64,000 nucleotides of DNA from Fictibacillus nanhaiensis (GTDB taxonomy: Bacteria > Bacillota > Bacilli > Bacillales > Fictibacillaceae). A program made the position numbers and the translations under genes. The DNA lies in the NCBI RefSeq assembly GCF_023715445.1, contig NZ_JAMBOD010000008.1, forward strand, positions 114,649 to 178,648, read 5' to 3'. The notes beneath the pieces are model-generated. The model had not been told where the DNA came from. It did not search any database and was given only the letters and a program-made list of their open reading frames with translations. This document shows positions 42,292-51,711 of the stretch, piece after piece (within the stretch, counting starts at the first letter, position 1; each line of letters starts with the position of its first letter).

Positions 42292-43059
42292 TTAAATACT
42301 GTCTCCAATTTTCCGAACTTGAATGCCTGACTCCTCAAGCGTCTGGCGGATCTTTTTGGCAAACGATAACGCATGCGCTCCATCTCCATGAATACAGACG
42401 GTATCAGCTTTAATGTCAACATCCACATCCTGCTGGGTCAGCACTTTCCCCTCTTTTACCATGCGAATCACTTGTGCCACTGCTTCATCGTCATCCTCTA
42501 TCATGCAGTTCGGCAGCTTGCGGGAGGTCAGCGTGCAATCCTGTTGATACGTTCTGTCAGCAAAAACTTCTGATGCCGTGCGCAGACCTGCCTTCTCTCC
42601 TGCTTTCACGAGCTCGCTTCCGGCAAGTCCAAAAAGAATAAGATCTGGATTCACCTTATAGACGGCTTCCGCAATCGCTTCAGACAATTCGCGATTCACC
42701 GCGGCCATGTTATAAAGCGCGCCATGTGGCTTCACGTGCTGAATCGTTCCGCCTTCTGCTGTAACGAACGCCCATAACGAACCCATCTGATAAACCACCA
42801 TCTCATACGCTTCTCGCGGTGAAATATCAATATTGCGGCGGCCGAATCCGGCTAGGTCAGGCAAGCCGGGGTGAACACCGATTCCAACCCCATGCTCTAG
42901 CGCCAGTTTTACCGTTTTTCTCATTGTGGCCGGATCGCCTGCGTGAAATCCGCAGGCAATGTTTGCTGATGTGACATACCTCAAAATTTCTTCGTCTGAC
43001 CCAAGTTTGTAAGCACCAAAACTCTCACCCATATCGCAGTTAATATCAATGACACTCAT
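42292..43059 (-). CDS. pxpA: 5-oxoprolinase subunit PxpA (LamB/YcsF family)
   Basis: A 255-residue TIM-barrel-like metal protein: [42 protein letters not shown], then [32 protein letters not shown] and [14 protein letters not shown]. It is the third subunit of 5-oxoprolinase, with PxpB and PxpC encoded at 26259-27969. AAGGAGG lies eight bases before the ATG at 43059, which rules out an in-frame ATG nine codons earlier. It is alone on the minus strand here, with the usual partners about 14 kb away. Confidence 0.95.
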   Translation of the reverse strand: MSVIDINCDMGESFGAYKLGSDEEILRYVTSANIACGFHAGDPATMRKTVKLALEHGVGIGVHPGLPDLAGFGRRNIDISPREAYEMVVYQMGSLWAFVTAEGGTIQHVKPHGALYNMAAVNRELSEAIAEAVYKVNPDLILFGLAGSELVKAGEKAGLRTASEVFADRTYQQDCTLTSRKLPNCMIEDDDEAVAQVIRMVKEGKVLTQQDVDVDIKADTVCIHGDGAHALSFAKKIRQTLEESGIQVRKIGDSI

Positions 43060-43166
43060 GCAAAGGACCTCCTTGATTTTAAACACATGTTTAATTTACC
43101 CCAACTGTACGACAAGATTTAACTGTTGTAAAATGATTAGTAAAACAAAAAGGAGGTGAAAATAAA

Positions 43167-43443
43167 GTGGAAAAAATATTAAATGAGATTTTGTTAAAGT
43201 TGGACAATCTTGATAGAGGACAGAATGCTTTAGAAACCGGTCAGAACCAGATTGTTGCAAGACTAGCTACGTTAGAAACAGATGTAAAAGAGATTCGTGA
43301 CGTTGTAACTCGTATCGAAGTTAGCCAAAACGAAGACGTGATTGCATTATTAAAAACCTTTCAATAAAAATATCGATGCAAAAACGGAAGCATTAAACAA
43401 AAGATTATTTCACGTAGAATCGAGAATGGAAGCCTCTAAGTAA
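43167..43443 (+). pseudogene. Small coiled-coil protein gene with a frameshift
   Basis: An ATG after AAAGGAGGTG opens a 66-codon frame of coiled-coil character (EKILNEILLKLDNLDRGQNA through TRIEVSQNEDVIALLKTFQ) that stops at 43367. The +1 frame then continues from about 43360 with NKNIDAKTEALNKRLFHVES and ends MEASK at a TAA (43443). The two parts join into one plausible 92-residue heptad protein if one base is gained or lost near 43362. Small Bacillus proteins of this build occur but I know no function. It is either a recent pseudogene or a sequencing error. Confidence 0.65.
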
Positions 43444-43509
43444 ATCCCCGACCATCGCACTTCAGGAATCACTTCAAAAATTCTCAAATCCTATTTAAAA
43501 ATGAGGAAA

Positions 43510-43529
43510 GCCCCTTGAGAGCAAGGGGC
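43510..43529 (-). terminator. Terminator of the glycerate kinase operon
   Basis: Seven-base stem GCCCCTT / AAGGGGC with a six-base loop, then TTTCC on the minus strand; the T run is poor. It lies 6 bp after the kinase stop. Confidence 0.7.
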
Positions 43530-43534
43530 TACAT

Positions 43535-44677
43535 TTATTTAAGCTTTACTTTCAACAACCGCGCGATATTTTCCGACGTTTTCTCAACATTCACAGATCC
43601 GTTCGCCAGTGCTTCTTCCAGTGTAACCACACCGTTTACGACACTAAAAACTCCATCGATGCCATGTTCGAACACCGCTTCATAATCAGGGCCGATGCTG
43701 CCTGCGATCGCAATGACTGGAATATCTGCTGCAACCGATTTTGCCCGTTTCGCAACACCAACCGGAGCTTTACCATGAACGGTCTGTGAATCGATTCTGC
43801 CTTCACCTGTTATCACGAGAGAAGCATCACGAACCGCCTCCTCGAATCCGATGACATCTAGCACGAGATCAATTCCGCTTTGCAGTTTTCCATCCAAGAA
43901 TGCCACAACACCAGCGCCGAGTCCACCTGCAGCCCCTGCTCCTGGCAGTTCATCCACTGGTATGAAAAGTACCCGCTCAACAACTTCAGCATACCTTTTT
44001 AAACTCTTATCTAATATACCGACCATCTCAGGGGTCGCACCTTTTTGCGGACCAAAGACAGCAGATGCGCCAAGCGGTCCAGTCAACGGATTCGTCACAT
44101 CACACGCTACATCCACTTTTACCGATTTCAAGCGAGGATCCATCTCAGATACGTCAATCGTAAGCAGTTCGCTTAACGCTTCCCCGCCAGGACGAAGCTC
44201 TTCACCATTTACATCCAAAAACTTCACGCCAAGAGCTGAAGCCATCCCTGCTCCACCGTCGTTCGTCGCAGAACCGCCAAGTCCGAGTACGATGCGTTCT
44301 ACTTTTTTATCCAGTGCATCTAAAATTAATTCGCCCGTTCCTCGAGTCGTTGTCACCAAAGGATTTCGGGATTCCCTCGGAACAAGGTGCAAACCGGAAG
44401 CGGCAGCCATCTCGATCACTGCCGTCTTTCCGTCACCAGTAATACCATAAAACGCATCCACTTTATCACCAAGCGGACCAGTCGCCTGGACTTCAACAAT
44501 CCGGCCATCCGTCACATCTACCACTGATTGAACCGTTCCTTCTCCTCCATCGCCAACAGGAACGCGCACATATTCTACTTCCCCAAACACTTTCCGAAAT
44601 CCAGCTTCGACCGCTGCACAAACTTCTGCAGCGGTCATACTTTCTTTAAAGGAATCGGGAGCGATGACAATCTTCAT
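43535..44677 (-). CDS. glxK: Glycerate kinase (GlxK/GarK family)
   Basis: A 380-residue glycerate kinase: MKIVIAPDSFKESMTAAEVC, VRVPVGDGGEGTV, VIEMAAASGLHLVP, LGLGGSATNDGGAGMASALGVKF, DVTNPLTGPLGASAVFGPQKGA, ELPGAGAAGGLGAGVVAFLDG and VITGEGRIDSQTVHGKAPVGVAKRAK. It makes 2- (or 3-) phosphoglycerate from D-glycerate. The ATG at 44677 is used because GGTGG stands five bases before it; an ATG three codons earlier overlaps that site. It ends the PTS-GH38-GH13_18 operon, after a 208-bp gap with repeat E2. Glycerate would be released from mannosyl- or glucosylglycerate by the two upstream enzymes. Confidence 0.93.
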   Translation of the reverse strand: MKIVIAPDSFKESMTAAEVCAAVEAGFRKVFGEVEYVRVPVGDGGEGTVQSVVDVTDGRIVEVQATGPLGDKVDAFYGITGDGKTAVIEMAAASGLHLVPRESRNPLVTTTRGTGELILDALDKKVERIVLGLGGSATNDGGAGMASALGVKFLDVNGEELRPGGEALSELLTIDVSEMDPRLKSVKVDVACDVTNPLTGPLGASAVFGPQKGATPEMVGILDKSLKRYAEVVERVLFIPVDELPGAGAAGGLGAGVVAFLDGKLQSGIDLVLDVIGFEEAVRDASLVITGEGRIDSQTVHGKAPVGVAKRAKSVAADIPVIAIAGSIGPDYEAVFEHGIDGVFSVVNGVVTLEEALANGSVNVEKTSENIARLLKVKLK

Positions 44678-44756
44678 TGCATCCACCTTCTTTTATTTTT
44701 TGATCTTTACTAAATGATTGTTGCTTATGCAAGGATTTTTGTATTCATCTCCATAG

Positions 44757-44868
44757 TCAAGGAGTGCAAGGTGCGAGACTCCTGAGGGCGCAAAGTGCCA
44801 GGAGGTTCACCGCCCGCCCCTCGGAAAGCGAGCAACCTGGAGCGGAAATCAACTACTTTCAAAAACAA
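44757..44868. repeat. GC-rich intergenic repeat element E2
   Basis: About 110 bp, starting GTCAAGGAGTGCAAGGTGC and ending GGAGCGGAAATCAACTACTT, with GAGACTCCTG and GGAAAGCGAGCAACCTGGAG as in E1. It is shorter than E1 in the middle. It lies inside the operon, between the GH13_18 and glycerate kinase genes. Confidence 0.85.
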
Positions 44869-44885
44869 CAATGATTTAACTTCTT

Positions 44886-46559
44886 TTATTTTTTTATCCA
44901 CATGAACTGATACGGCGCGAGCTCCACAGTTTTTCCCACTGCTTCATTACTCCATAATTCTTGTCCGCCAAAAGGTAGATCAACATCAACTGTTTCATTT
45001 GCTGCGTTTACCACAAATAGAACAGTATCGCCTGTTTCTTCATTTCTTCTTACCAGTGCAAATACCTGCTCACCAAGCTCTAAAATCAATTGGGCTGCAA
45101 ACGGTGAAAACGCAGTTTCCTCTTGGCGGGTACGAATTAACTTTTTCATTCCAGTAAACACTTTTTGTCTGCGCGTTGAAGTTTCCAGCTGCGCAACTAA
45201 ATCTTCGTAATCAAACTTTTCACGGTTGATTCGTCGGTTGATACCTGACGCCTCTAAGCCATCATAGTCATTGGAAGAACCAAGGAGTGAGTGATAATAA
45301 ACGGCAGGAACTCCCATAACCGAGAACAATACAGAATGAGCCGCTAGCATCTTCTGCACTTGCGCGTCCTCACTCAAGTCTTCATCCTTGTTAATAAGCG
45401 CGTCCATGTAATTGATGTTCAGCTCATAAGGAGACTCCGTTCCGTCCGGATTGCTCTTGTATGAAACGCGGCCGCCGTTCTTCAGCACTTTTTCAGCCAA
45501 AGCCGAACGCTCTTCTTCTGTTAAAATTCCTTCTGTAGGACGCATGCCGATCCCGTCATGGCTTGCTAAAAAGTTAAAGTACGTTGCAGCGTCCGAAACT
45601 TTTTCGATCGTTTTCGCCCACTCCGTTAACTTGCTTGCATCATGCGTCGTTAACGTATGCAGCACAAGCGGCGGCAGTGAAAACTGATACACCATGTGTG
45701 CCTCGTTCTCACCATTCCCAAAATAGCTGATGTTTTCCTTATGCGGAACGTTCGTCTCTGTGATTAGCTGTGTGTTTAATTTCAATTCTCTTAAAATCTC
45801 GCGCCACAACTGGATGATTGCATGCGTCTGCGGCAAGTGGATACACGTCGTTCCTGACTCTTTCCACATGAAGCCGATCGCGTCCAAGCGAATGCTTGTC
45901 CCGCCGCGATTCGCATACTCCAATAAAATATCTGTCATTTCTAAGAGCGCCGGAAAATGCTTAAAGTTCACATCCACCTGATCTTCAGAGAACGTTGTCC
46001 AAGCCGTTTTTCCGCCTTCATACTCATGAAAAAGCGGCGACGTACGCGGACGAACTACTTGTGTTGTGTCAAATCCTTCTTCGCGTGGAATGAAGTAGTT
46101 CTCATACTCCGGTTCACCCTTTAGGTAGCCTTGAAACCACTTACTTGATTTGGACATATGATTCGCCACAAAATCAAACATGAGGCGGTAATCGCCGGAA
46201 AAACGCTCAATATCAGACCAATCACCCAGGTCAGGATGAATCTCACGGTAATCCACTACCGAAAAGCCGTCATCAGACGTGTACGGAAACATCGGCAGCA
46301 AGTGAACATCCGTGATCTCATTTTTTGCGTATTCATTAATGAATTTGTTCAGCGTTTTTAACGTCGGCTGACTTTCTTCTTTAATGATGTCGCCGTACGT
46401 GATGAGATACACGTTTTTCTCAGAAAGTGGAGCTGTTTCGCTCCACTCTTTCTTTTTCCACGCTTCAACAAGATTTAACATCTCACTTTTATATTCAGGT
46501 GAAAAATCCTCACCATAGATCGTTTTTAGCAAACTCTCAACTTTTTCTGGAAAACTCAT
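44886..46559 (-). CDS. GH13_18 sugar phosphorylase, probably glucosylglycerate-type
   Basis: A 557-residue alpha-amylase-family enzyme of the sucrose phosphorylase subfamily (GH13_18). The nucleophile is Asp226 in SIRLDAIGFMWKESGTTC, the acid/base Glu268 in LITETNVPHKENISYFG, and the third acid is in FLASHDGIGMRP. The GFMWKESGTTCIHLPQTHAIIQLWR stretch is closer, from memory, to glucosylglycerate phosphorylases such as E. coli YcjM than to sucrose phosphorylases. The reaction would be glucosylglycerate plus phosphate giving glucose 1-phosphate and glycerate. Its ATG directly follows the GH38 stop codon. With a PTS upstream the true substrate may be phosphorylated, which would be a different specificity. 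Sucrose 6-phosphate phosphorylase activity is the main alternative. Confidence 0.85.
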   Translation of the reverse strand: MSFPEKVESLLKTIYGEDFSPEYKSEMLNLVEAWKKKEWSETAPLSEKNVYLITYGDIIKEESQPTLKTLNKFINEYAKNEITDVHLLPMFPYTSDDGFSVVDYREIHPDLGDWSDIERFSGDYRLMFDFVANHMSKSSKWFQGYLKGEPEYENYFIPREEGFDTTQVVRPRTSPLFHEYEGGKTAWTTFSEDQVDVNFKHFPALLEMTDILLEYANRGGTSIRLDAIGFMWKESGTTCIHLPQTHAIIQLWREILRELKLNTQLITETNVPHKENISYFGNGENEAHMVYQFSLPPLVLHTLTTHDASKLTEWAKTIEKVSDAATYFNFLASHDGIGMRPTEGILTEEERSALAEKVLKNGGRVSYKSNPDGTESPYELNINYMDALINKDEDLSEDAQVQKMLAAHSVLFSVMGVPAVYYHSLLGSSNDYDGLEASGINRRINREKFDYEDLVAQLETSTRRQKVFTGMKKLIRTRQEETAFSPFAAQLILELGEQVFALVRRNEETGDTVLFVVNAANETVDVDLPFGGQELWSNEAVGKTVELAPYQFMWIKK

Positions 46560-49220
46560 TTACGCATTCTCCTTCATAACCAGTTTCAGTGTGACGTAGC
46601 CTTTAGATCGGATTACCACTTCGTCCTTCACGTCGATCACGCTTTTTTCATTCAATTTCGTTTGCGCTACTGATTGAATGTGTTCGCTTGATAACACAAC
46701 CGTCTGTTCTTCTTCACTCGGGTTAAACAAACGCAAAATAACGGAATTGTCATCGTGTGCTTTTTTCAACGTACTCAAGAAAACATCTCCTGTTGATTCA
46801 AACAAACTGAAGCTAGCTGGCAGAATATCAACCGGATACGGAATCTCAAAACGATCAAGTCGCTCTTCAAATGTGTTCAGCGTTTGCTTTTGATAGCTTA
46901 AAGAATGACCGCGATATTGGTCCACAAATTTAAACAACTGTTTAACATCATGACCTTTTCCGACATGAATCGCATACTCAAACGTCATCTTTTCCTGTAT
47001 TTGAGCATCTGGTGTATACACGACCTTGTTGTTGATTCCGGATGCTCGTCCTGGTCTCCACGCCAAGTTATCACGGCCGAGCAACCCAACACTACGGAAC
47101 AATGTCAGAGCCATCTCGCCTGTTTCCTTGATCAGCTCGTATTCCTTGATTCCTTTTGTTATAACAGCGGCAGTCAGTTCGCCATTCGTCGCACCAGCCA
47201 AGTTTTCGAGTGGATAGATCGGTACTGGGGCTTCAGCAAACTTCTGTTCACGCCATGTTTCCATATACGGATTAATTGTTGGTCGCTGAATCAAGCTAAA
47301 GCCTTGATCACCAAAGGAATAGTCCGGTGATGGAATCGATGTTTGAAGCAGTACTCGAACGCGGTGATCTTTTACATCGTTCTCGATGTCATGTGTTACT
47401 CGGATGAACTCTTCCCCTTTTTGAAGCTCAAAACGCGTTACGATCGCAAGTCCTTTTTGAACATCCCCAGATTTTCTGTCTTCCAAGTTGGCCGGAACGT
47501 TCAACACATGCACAACTTCCATGAACTCAGTCCCCGCACTTGCTTCAACGAATACAGACATCACTTTTTTCGAGTAGATCGCCGAATCTCCCTCTAATGG
47601 TGAGAAGTCATACGAGTCACCTGCGTCTGCCACATTTTCAAATCTCATAAAATCAGAAATTGTTTGGTCCGTTGATTTTACTTCAAGACTTAATACACCA
47701 TTTTCCTCAAAAATTCGGAAATAGTCATTCTCGATTAAACGGCTGTTTAAAAACTTTTGTGATAGAACGTCATTATCTCCGCTTTCAACGACTTCGAATG
47801 TTTCGTAGCCCATCGCCGGTAAGTTTACATCGCGAAGCAGCACTTCGTTTCGGTAATAGCCAGGCGCTTCCACTTCCTTCTCGCCTTCAGCCGTAACGAC
47901 GATCGTCTTACCGCCAGAGATGTACTCTTGGTTCAGAACATCCAGCGACACTTTGTTGCCATCTAAGTTTTGAACATTAAACTCTTTTTCCTTTGTAAAA
48001 AGAACAACTTTCTGCGATCCTTCAAAAGCTTTTGGCAGCAGGTGGAACACAACAAAGATAGAATCCTTGCCTAACTTACGGCTCACCGCCTCTGTCATCT
48101 GCTTTTTTAATAGATTTAAGCAGCCATCAGCCATTCGGATCACTTTTGTTAAGCGATTGACGATCTCCTGGTTCGTGTCATCCGAGTTGCATCCGCCGAT
48201 GCTGTCATGCGCGTGCACGTCAAATAGCATCTTCCACATCTCATCAAGCCATTTTTGAGGATACTTAAACCCGATCGTGCTCGCCAAACTTGCCAATGGC
48301 TCGAGCTCATAGATCACTTTTTCTTCTGCCATATCGTTCAGCTTTTTGATGTCATAGCGCTGAGAACGAATCGTGTTATGGATTCTAGATTTTTGTGTCG
48401 CGATCAACTCCCCTTCGATCACGTTATCAAATTGGCCGTTTTCCCACGTATCTTTCATGAACGTTTCAAAATCTGAAAGCACATACTCGTGTTTCATATC
48501 GATTTCGTTTAATTTCTTCACCGTTTCAGGGAAATGTTCACGAACAAGCACCTGATCTCCGCCCGCTGGCAGCAGCAAGTTATCTGTATTAGCGTTCATG
48601 TCAGCGATTTTTTCTAAAATCGGCAGTAAACGCTCTTCCATATATTCAGAGTGAGCTGATAAAAACTTACCAGGGCCGTAGCCGAAGTAGATATTGTTCG
48701 CCTTCACGCTCTCCCCATCTGGTGATTTCCACGTGAAATTCAGATCACCATTTAGCTGATTTGTATAAATCCCGCGCTGCAGCACGCTATAGTCGATATT
48801 AAATTCTTTAAACATCGACGGAAGATACGTATTTTGACCAAAAATATCAGGGAGGTAACCAACATTCATGGAATGCCCCATTTTTTCAGCGATTCGCGTG
48901 CCATACATCAAGTTGCGTATCAATGACTCACGGTTTACAAGAAGCGAATCGGCCTGTGTATACCATGGCCCGACGAAAATACGCTTGTCTGCGATCAAAC
49001 GAGCCAAACGCTCTTTCTCTTCAGGACGGATCTTTAAATACTCATCGATGATCGAGCTTTGCGCATCAAATACATAGCCTGTATATTCCGGATCGTTTTC
49101 CATCACGTCCATCAAACGGTCCATGTTTTCAACGAGTAATAGGTTTGAATCTTCTATTGTAAAGTACCATTCGCGATCCCAATGGGAATGCGGTACGACG
49201 TAAACTTTTTTCTGTTTCAT
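46560..49220 (-). CDS. GH38 alpha-mannosidase, mannosylglycerate hydrolase-like
   Basis: An 886-residue GH38 enzyme, close in length to E. coli MngB (877). The zinc site begins HSHWDREW at residue 11; the nucleophile is Asp125 in GYLPDIFGQN; a later zinc/active-site stretch is VHAHDSIGGCNSDDTNQE. No signal peptide, so cytoplasmic. MngB cleaves 2-O-(6-phospho-mannosyl)-D-glycerate to mannose 6-phosphate and glycerate; the PTS before it and the glycerate kinase after it support that role. GGGAGG lies eight bases before the ATG at 49220, which is preferred over an ATG 13 codons upstream. GH38 also includes lysosomal-type mannosidases, but the PTS context speaks against those. Confidence 0.9.
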   Translation of the reverse strand: MKQKKVYVVPHSHWDREWYFTIEDSNLLLVENMDRLMDVMENDPEYTGYVFDAQSSIIDEYLKIRPEEKERLARLIADKRIFVGPWYTQADSLLVNRESLIRNLMYGTRIAEKMGHSMNVGYLPDIFGQNTYLPSMFKEFNIDYSVLQRGIYTNQLNGDLNFTWKSPDGESVKANNIYFGYGPGKFLSAHSEYMEERLLPILEKIADMNANTDNLLLPAGGDQVLVREHFPETVKKLNEIDMKHEYVLSDFETFMKDTWENGQFDNVIEGELIATQKSRIHNTIRSQRYDIKKLNDMAEEKVIYELEPLASLASTIGFKYPQKWLDEMWKMLFDVHAHDSIGGCNSDDTNQEIVNRLTKVIRMADGCLNLLKKQMTEAVSRKLGKDSIFVVFHLLPKAFEGSQKVVLFTKEKEFNVQNLDGNKVSLDVLNQEYISGGKTIVVTAEGEKEVEAPGYYRNEVLLRDVNLPAMGYETFEVVESGDNDVLSQKFLNSRLIENDYFRIFEENGVLSLEVKSTDQTISDFMRFENVADAGDSYDFSPLEGDSAIYSKKVMSVFVEASAGTEFMEVVHVLNVPANLEDRKSGDVQKGLAIVTRFELQKGEEFIRVTHDIENDVKDHRVRVLLQTSIPSPDYSFGDQGFSLIQRPTINPYMETWREQKFAEAPVPIYPLENLAGATNGELTAAVITKGIKEYELIKETGEMALTLFRSVGLLGRDNLAWRPGRASGINNKVVYTPDAQIQEKMTFEYAIHVGKGHDVKQLFKFVDQYRGHSLSYQKQTLNTFEERLDRFEIPYPVDILPASFSLFESTGDVFLSTLKKAHDDNSVILRLFNPSEEEQTVVLSSEHIQSVAQTKLNEKSVIDVKDEVVIRSKGYVTLKLVMKENA

Positions 49221-49318
49221 GCTGGTTCCCTCCCAAGTTGCTCCACTCTTTTTCTCCACTTTTAACAGAAAGAGGGGTCATCTTTTTGAAAGATGCGCCC
49301 CTTTTCTTTGTTGCTTTT

Positions 49319-49546
49319 GAAAGTAGTTGATCTCCGTTCCAGGTGCTCGCTTTCCCCGGGGCGGGCGGTAAGCCTCCTTGGCGCTTTGCACCATTAGGAG
49401 TCTCACCTTCAAGGAAGAATATGTGCTCCTGCGTCTGCCAGAAAATCCGGCCGACGCGGGCTTCCTCGTCGCATGCCTTGCGAGAAGTATTCTCAAAGTC
49501 GCTGGGACGCAGGAGTCTCGCACCTTGCACTCCAATCAACTATTCA
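49319..49546. repeat. GC-rich intergenic repeat element E3 (inverted, expanded)
   Basis: The reverse orientation of E1/E2: starts AAAGTAGTTGATCTCCGTTC and ends GTCTCGCACCTTGCACTCC. It carries about 100 extra bases in the middle, including CGGCCGACGCGGGCTTCCTC, which E1 and E2 lack. It accounts for most of the 363-bp gap between the PTS and GH38 genes and holds no gene. Confidence 0.8.
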
Positions 49547-49583
49547 ATGATGAACTACCAAAAACTTTAGAAAACACTATTTT

Positions 49584-51545
49584 TTAAGCTTGTCTATCTT
49601 TTTTCTTTAAAATCGCAAAACGGATGAAGATGTTTGCGAATGCGATGAATCCTGCACCTACTACTAGTCCAACAAGGTAAGCCCATAGATTTTCAACGAG
49701 CGGCCAGCCCCAGATTGCCGGAAGCGGCAGCCATTGAACCGCACCTAAAAGAACCGCTGTACTTGCGCCAAGGATGGCACCGATAATGTTGATCGGAATC
49801 GTGATCAACGGGTTGCGAAGCATGAACGGAATCGCACCCTCAGAGATTGCAAGGAATCCAAGCAATAAGGATGTGTTACCCGCAATACGAAGGTCAGCCG
49901 GGAATACACGGCGGCCTACTACATATTTGTCGATTATAACAGCTAGTCCAAGTCCGATCGGCGGAATAACAATCGCGAGTACACGAGCTGTTAACGGATA
50001 CACTTCGTCAGCCGCAAGACCAATCGCAATCGCACCGGCCGCTTTGTTGATCGGTCCGCCTAAGTCAAAAGCAGTTGCAGACGCGATGATCGATGCCAAC
50101 ACGACATCTCCTGTACCTTGCGCTGCTTCGATCCAGTTACGAAGTACAACATTGAGCCCGCCAAACACCGGGTCAACAATATAAAAGTTTAAGAAGAAGA
50201 TTGATAAAACTGAGATTGCTGGGATGATAAACATCGGTTTCATCGCAGCCAAGTTCCTACTTAACTGAATTTTTTGGTTCAAGAAACGAGCGATATAACC
50301 TGCTGCCAAACCAAGGATCAATGCACCTAAGAAACCAGACGGAATACCTTCCGGGTTGTTCCAGAACGTGTAATGAAGTCCGCCGGCAAAAGCTCCTCCG
50401 ATAAATCCGGCTACAAGACCCACACGGTCAGCCAGTGAATACGCAACGAACGCCGCGAATATCGGATACATAAATTTAAAGATCAATCCGCCAAACTTGT
50501 CCAAGTGATGCAAGATAACGAATAGTTCATTTGAATGAGTTGCGTATTTCGGATCACCAAGTTCGTTTACGAGTCCAAAAGGCATTGCCCCAAGCTTCGC
50601 GATCCCCATCATGAGACCGCCTGCTACGATAACCGGAATCATGTATGAAATCCCTGTCATTACAGCTTGGACCATGTCCTTAAAGAACCCGCCGCCATTT
50701 GATGACGTTGTTGATGACTCTTCTGCGTCTCCTTGTTCAACCACTCCATCTGGATTGTCGAGCGCTTTTTGAATCAATTCTTTACCTCTTCTTAGTGGTT
50801 CCGCAACACGTGTTGCCACGTATGCTTTCCCTGCAAAACGTTCTTTTCGTTTCGGAGCGATATCTGTTGCGAAAATAACGGCATCTGCGTTTTTGATCAC
50901 GTCAGCTGTTAGTTCATCTTCAATACCATTTGCCCCTTGTTTCTCAACAAGTACTTTAACACCAAGTTCGCGGCCCGCTTTTTCTAAAGCTTCAGCCGAC
51001 ATATACGTATGCGCGATACCTGTTGCACAAGCTGTAATCGCAACAAGTGTCTTCGTAAATTCTTTTTCAATTGGTGATTCTGTTTTTTCCTCGACATCCA
51101 GTCTGTTTAAAAAATCCTCAGTTGTTTCTGCAGCCATCAAGCCCTCCAAGTATCCGTCTCGCATTAAGTTTGTGCTCAATGTAGACAATACTTTTAAGTG
51201 GGTTGTACCTGCTTCACTTTCCGGGATCGCGATCAGGAACACGAGCTGAACTTTGTTGTTCGGGTCGATGCTTTCCCAATCTGCGAGTGGCGTTTTGAGG
51301 CGCGCCACCGCAAAAACAGCTTTTTTTACCGTAGAAGACTTACCATGCGGAATCGCAAGACCTTTTTCCATTCCTGTAGGAGATTGCTCCTCACGTTTTA
51401 AAACCGCTTCCAAAAAAGCGTCTTCTGATTCTATATAACCTTGCTTTTTAATGTTAGAAATTAGCTGCCGAATGATTTGCTCTTTGTTTTGAGCATCAAC
51501 ATCGAACATCACTAAATTCGGATGGGTCATGTTTCTAAGTTCCAT
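49584..51545 (-). CDS. PTS EIIABC, fructose family (mannosylglycerate type)
   Basis: A 653-residue fused PTS permease in the order IIA-IIB-IIC, the same order and length as E. coli MngA. IIA (residues 1-150) has His67 in GLAIPHGKS; IIB (~165-265) has Cys173 in VAITACATGIAHTYMSAEAL; IIC (~300-645) has about nine hydrophobic segments (DMVQAVMTGISYMIPVIVAGGLM ...). It takes up and phosphorylates its sugar in one step. GGAG lies eight bases before the ATG at 51545; an ATG 22 codons earlier falls in the promoter. It leads the operon with GH38, GH13_18 and glycerate kinase, and is divergent from an RpiR regulator. A cre-like box overlaps its promoter region. Fructose is the alternative substrate by family, but the neighbours point to glycosylglycerates. 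Confidence 0.9.
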   Translation of the reverse strand: MELRNMTHPNLVMFDVDAQNKEQIIRQLISNIKKQGYIESEDAFLEAVLKREEQSPTGMEKGLAIPHGKSSTVKKAVFAVARLKTPLADWESIDPNNKVQLVFLIAIPESEAGTTHLKVLSTLSTNLMRDGYLEGLMAAETTEDFLNRLDVEEKTESPIEKEFTKTLVAITACATGIAHTYMSAEALEKAGRELGVKVLVEKQGANGIEDELTADVIKNADAVIFATDIAPKRKERFAGKAYVATRVAEPLRRGKELIQKALDNPDGVVEQGDAEESSTTSSNGGGFFKDMVQAVMTGISYMIPVIVAGGLMMGIAKLGAMPFGLVNELGDPKYATHSNELFVILHHLDKFGGLIFKFMYPIFAAFVAYSLADRVGLVAGFIGGAFAGGLHYTFWNNPEGIPSGFLGALILGLAAGYIARFLNQKIQLSRNLAAMKPMFIIPAISVLSIFFLNFYIVDPVFGGLNVVLRNWIEAAQGTGDVVLASIIASATAFDLGGPINKAAGAIAIGLAADEVYPLTARVLAIVIPPIGLGLAVIIDKYVVGRRVFPADLRIAGNTSLLLGFLAISEGAIPFMLRNPLITIPINIIGAILGASTAVLLGAVQWLPLPAIWGWPLVENLWAYLVGLVVGAGFIAFANIFIRFAILKKKDRQA

Positions 51546-51572
51546 GACGTTCACTCCAATCTTTCTATAGTA

Positions 51573-51586
51573 TGAAAGCACTTTCA
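51573..51586. promoter_or_regulatory. cre-like box before the PTS gene
   Basis: TGAAAGCACTTTCA differs from the ideal cre TGAAAGCGCTTTCA by one base. It lies 28 bp before the PTS ATG, where CcpA would block transcription. Confidence 0.6.
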
Positions 51587-51627
51587 AATGTCTATACCTA
51601 AGTTTTAACACAAAAGTAAGCGTTGTC

Positions 51628-51656
51628 TTTGTACAGACTCTGTATATTTGTACAGA
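51628..51656. promoter_or_regulatory. Three-half-site operator, probable RpiR target
   Basis: TACAGA, TCTGTA and TACAGA follow one another, giving a perfect 13-bp palindrome TACAGACTCTGTA (51632-51644), an overlapping TCTGTA-N6-TACAGA (51639-51656) and a direct repeat TTTGTACAGA with 19-bp spacing. It lies midway between the divergent PTS and RpiR genes. Confidence 0.7.
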
Positions 51657-51711
51657 ATGAAAAATGGGCTATACTAAGGGAAAGAAATGTGCGGAAAAGA
51701 GGAAGTCACTC

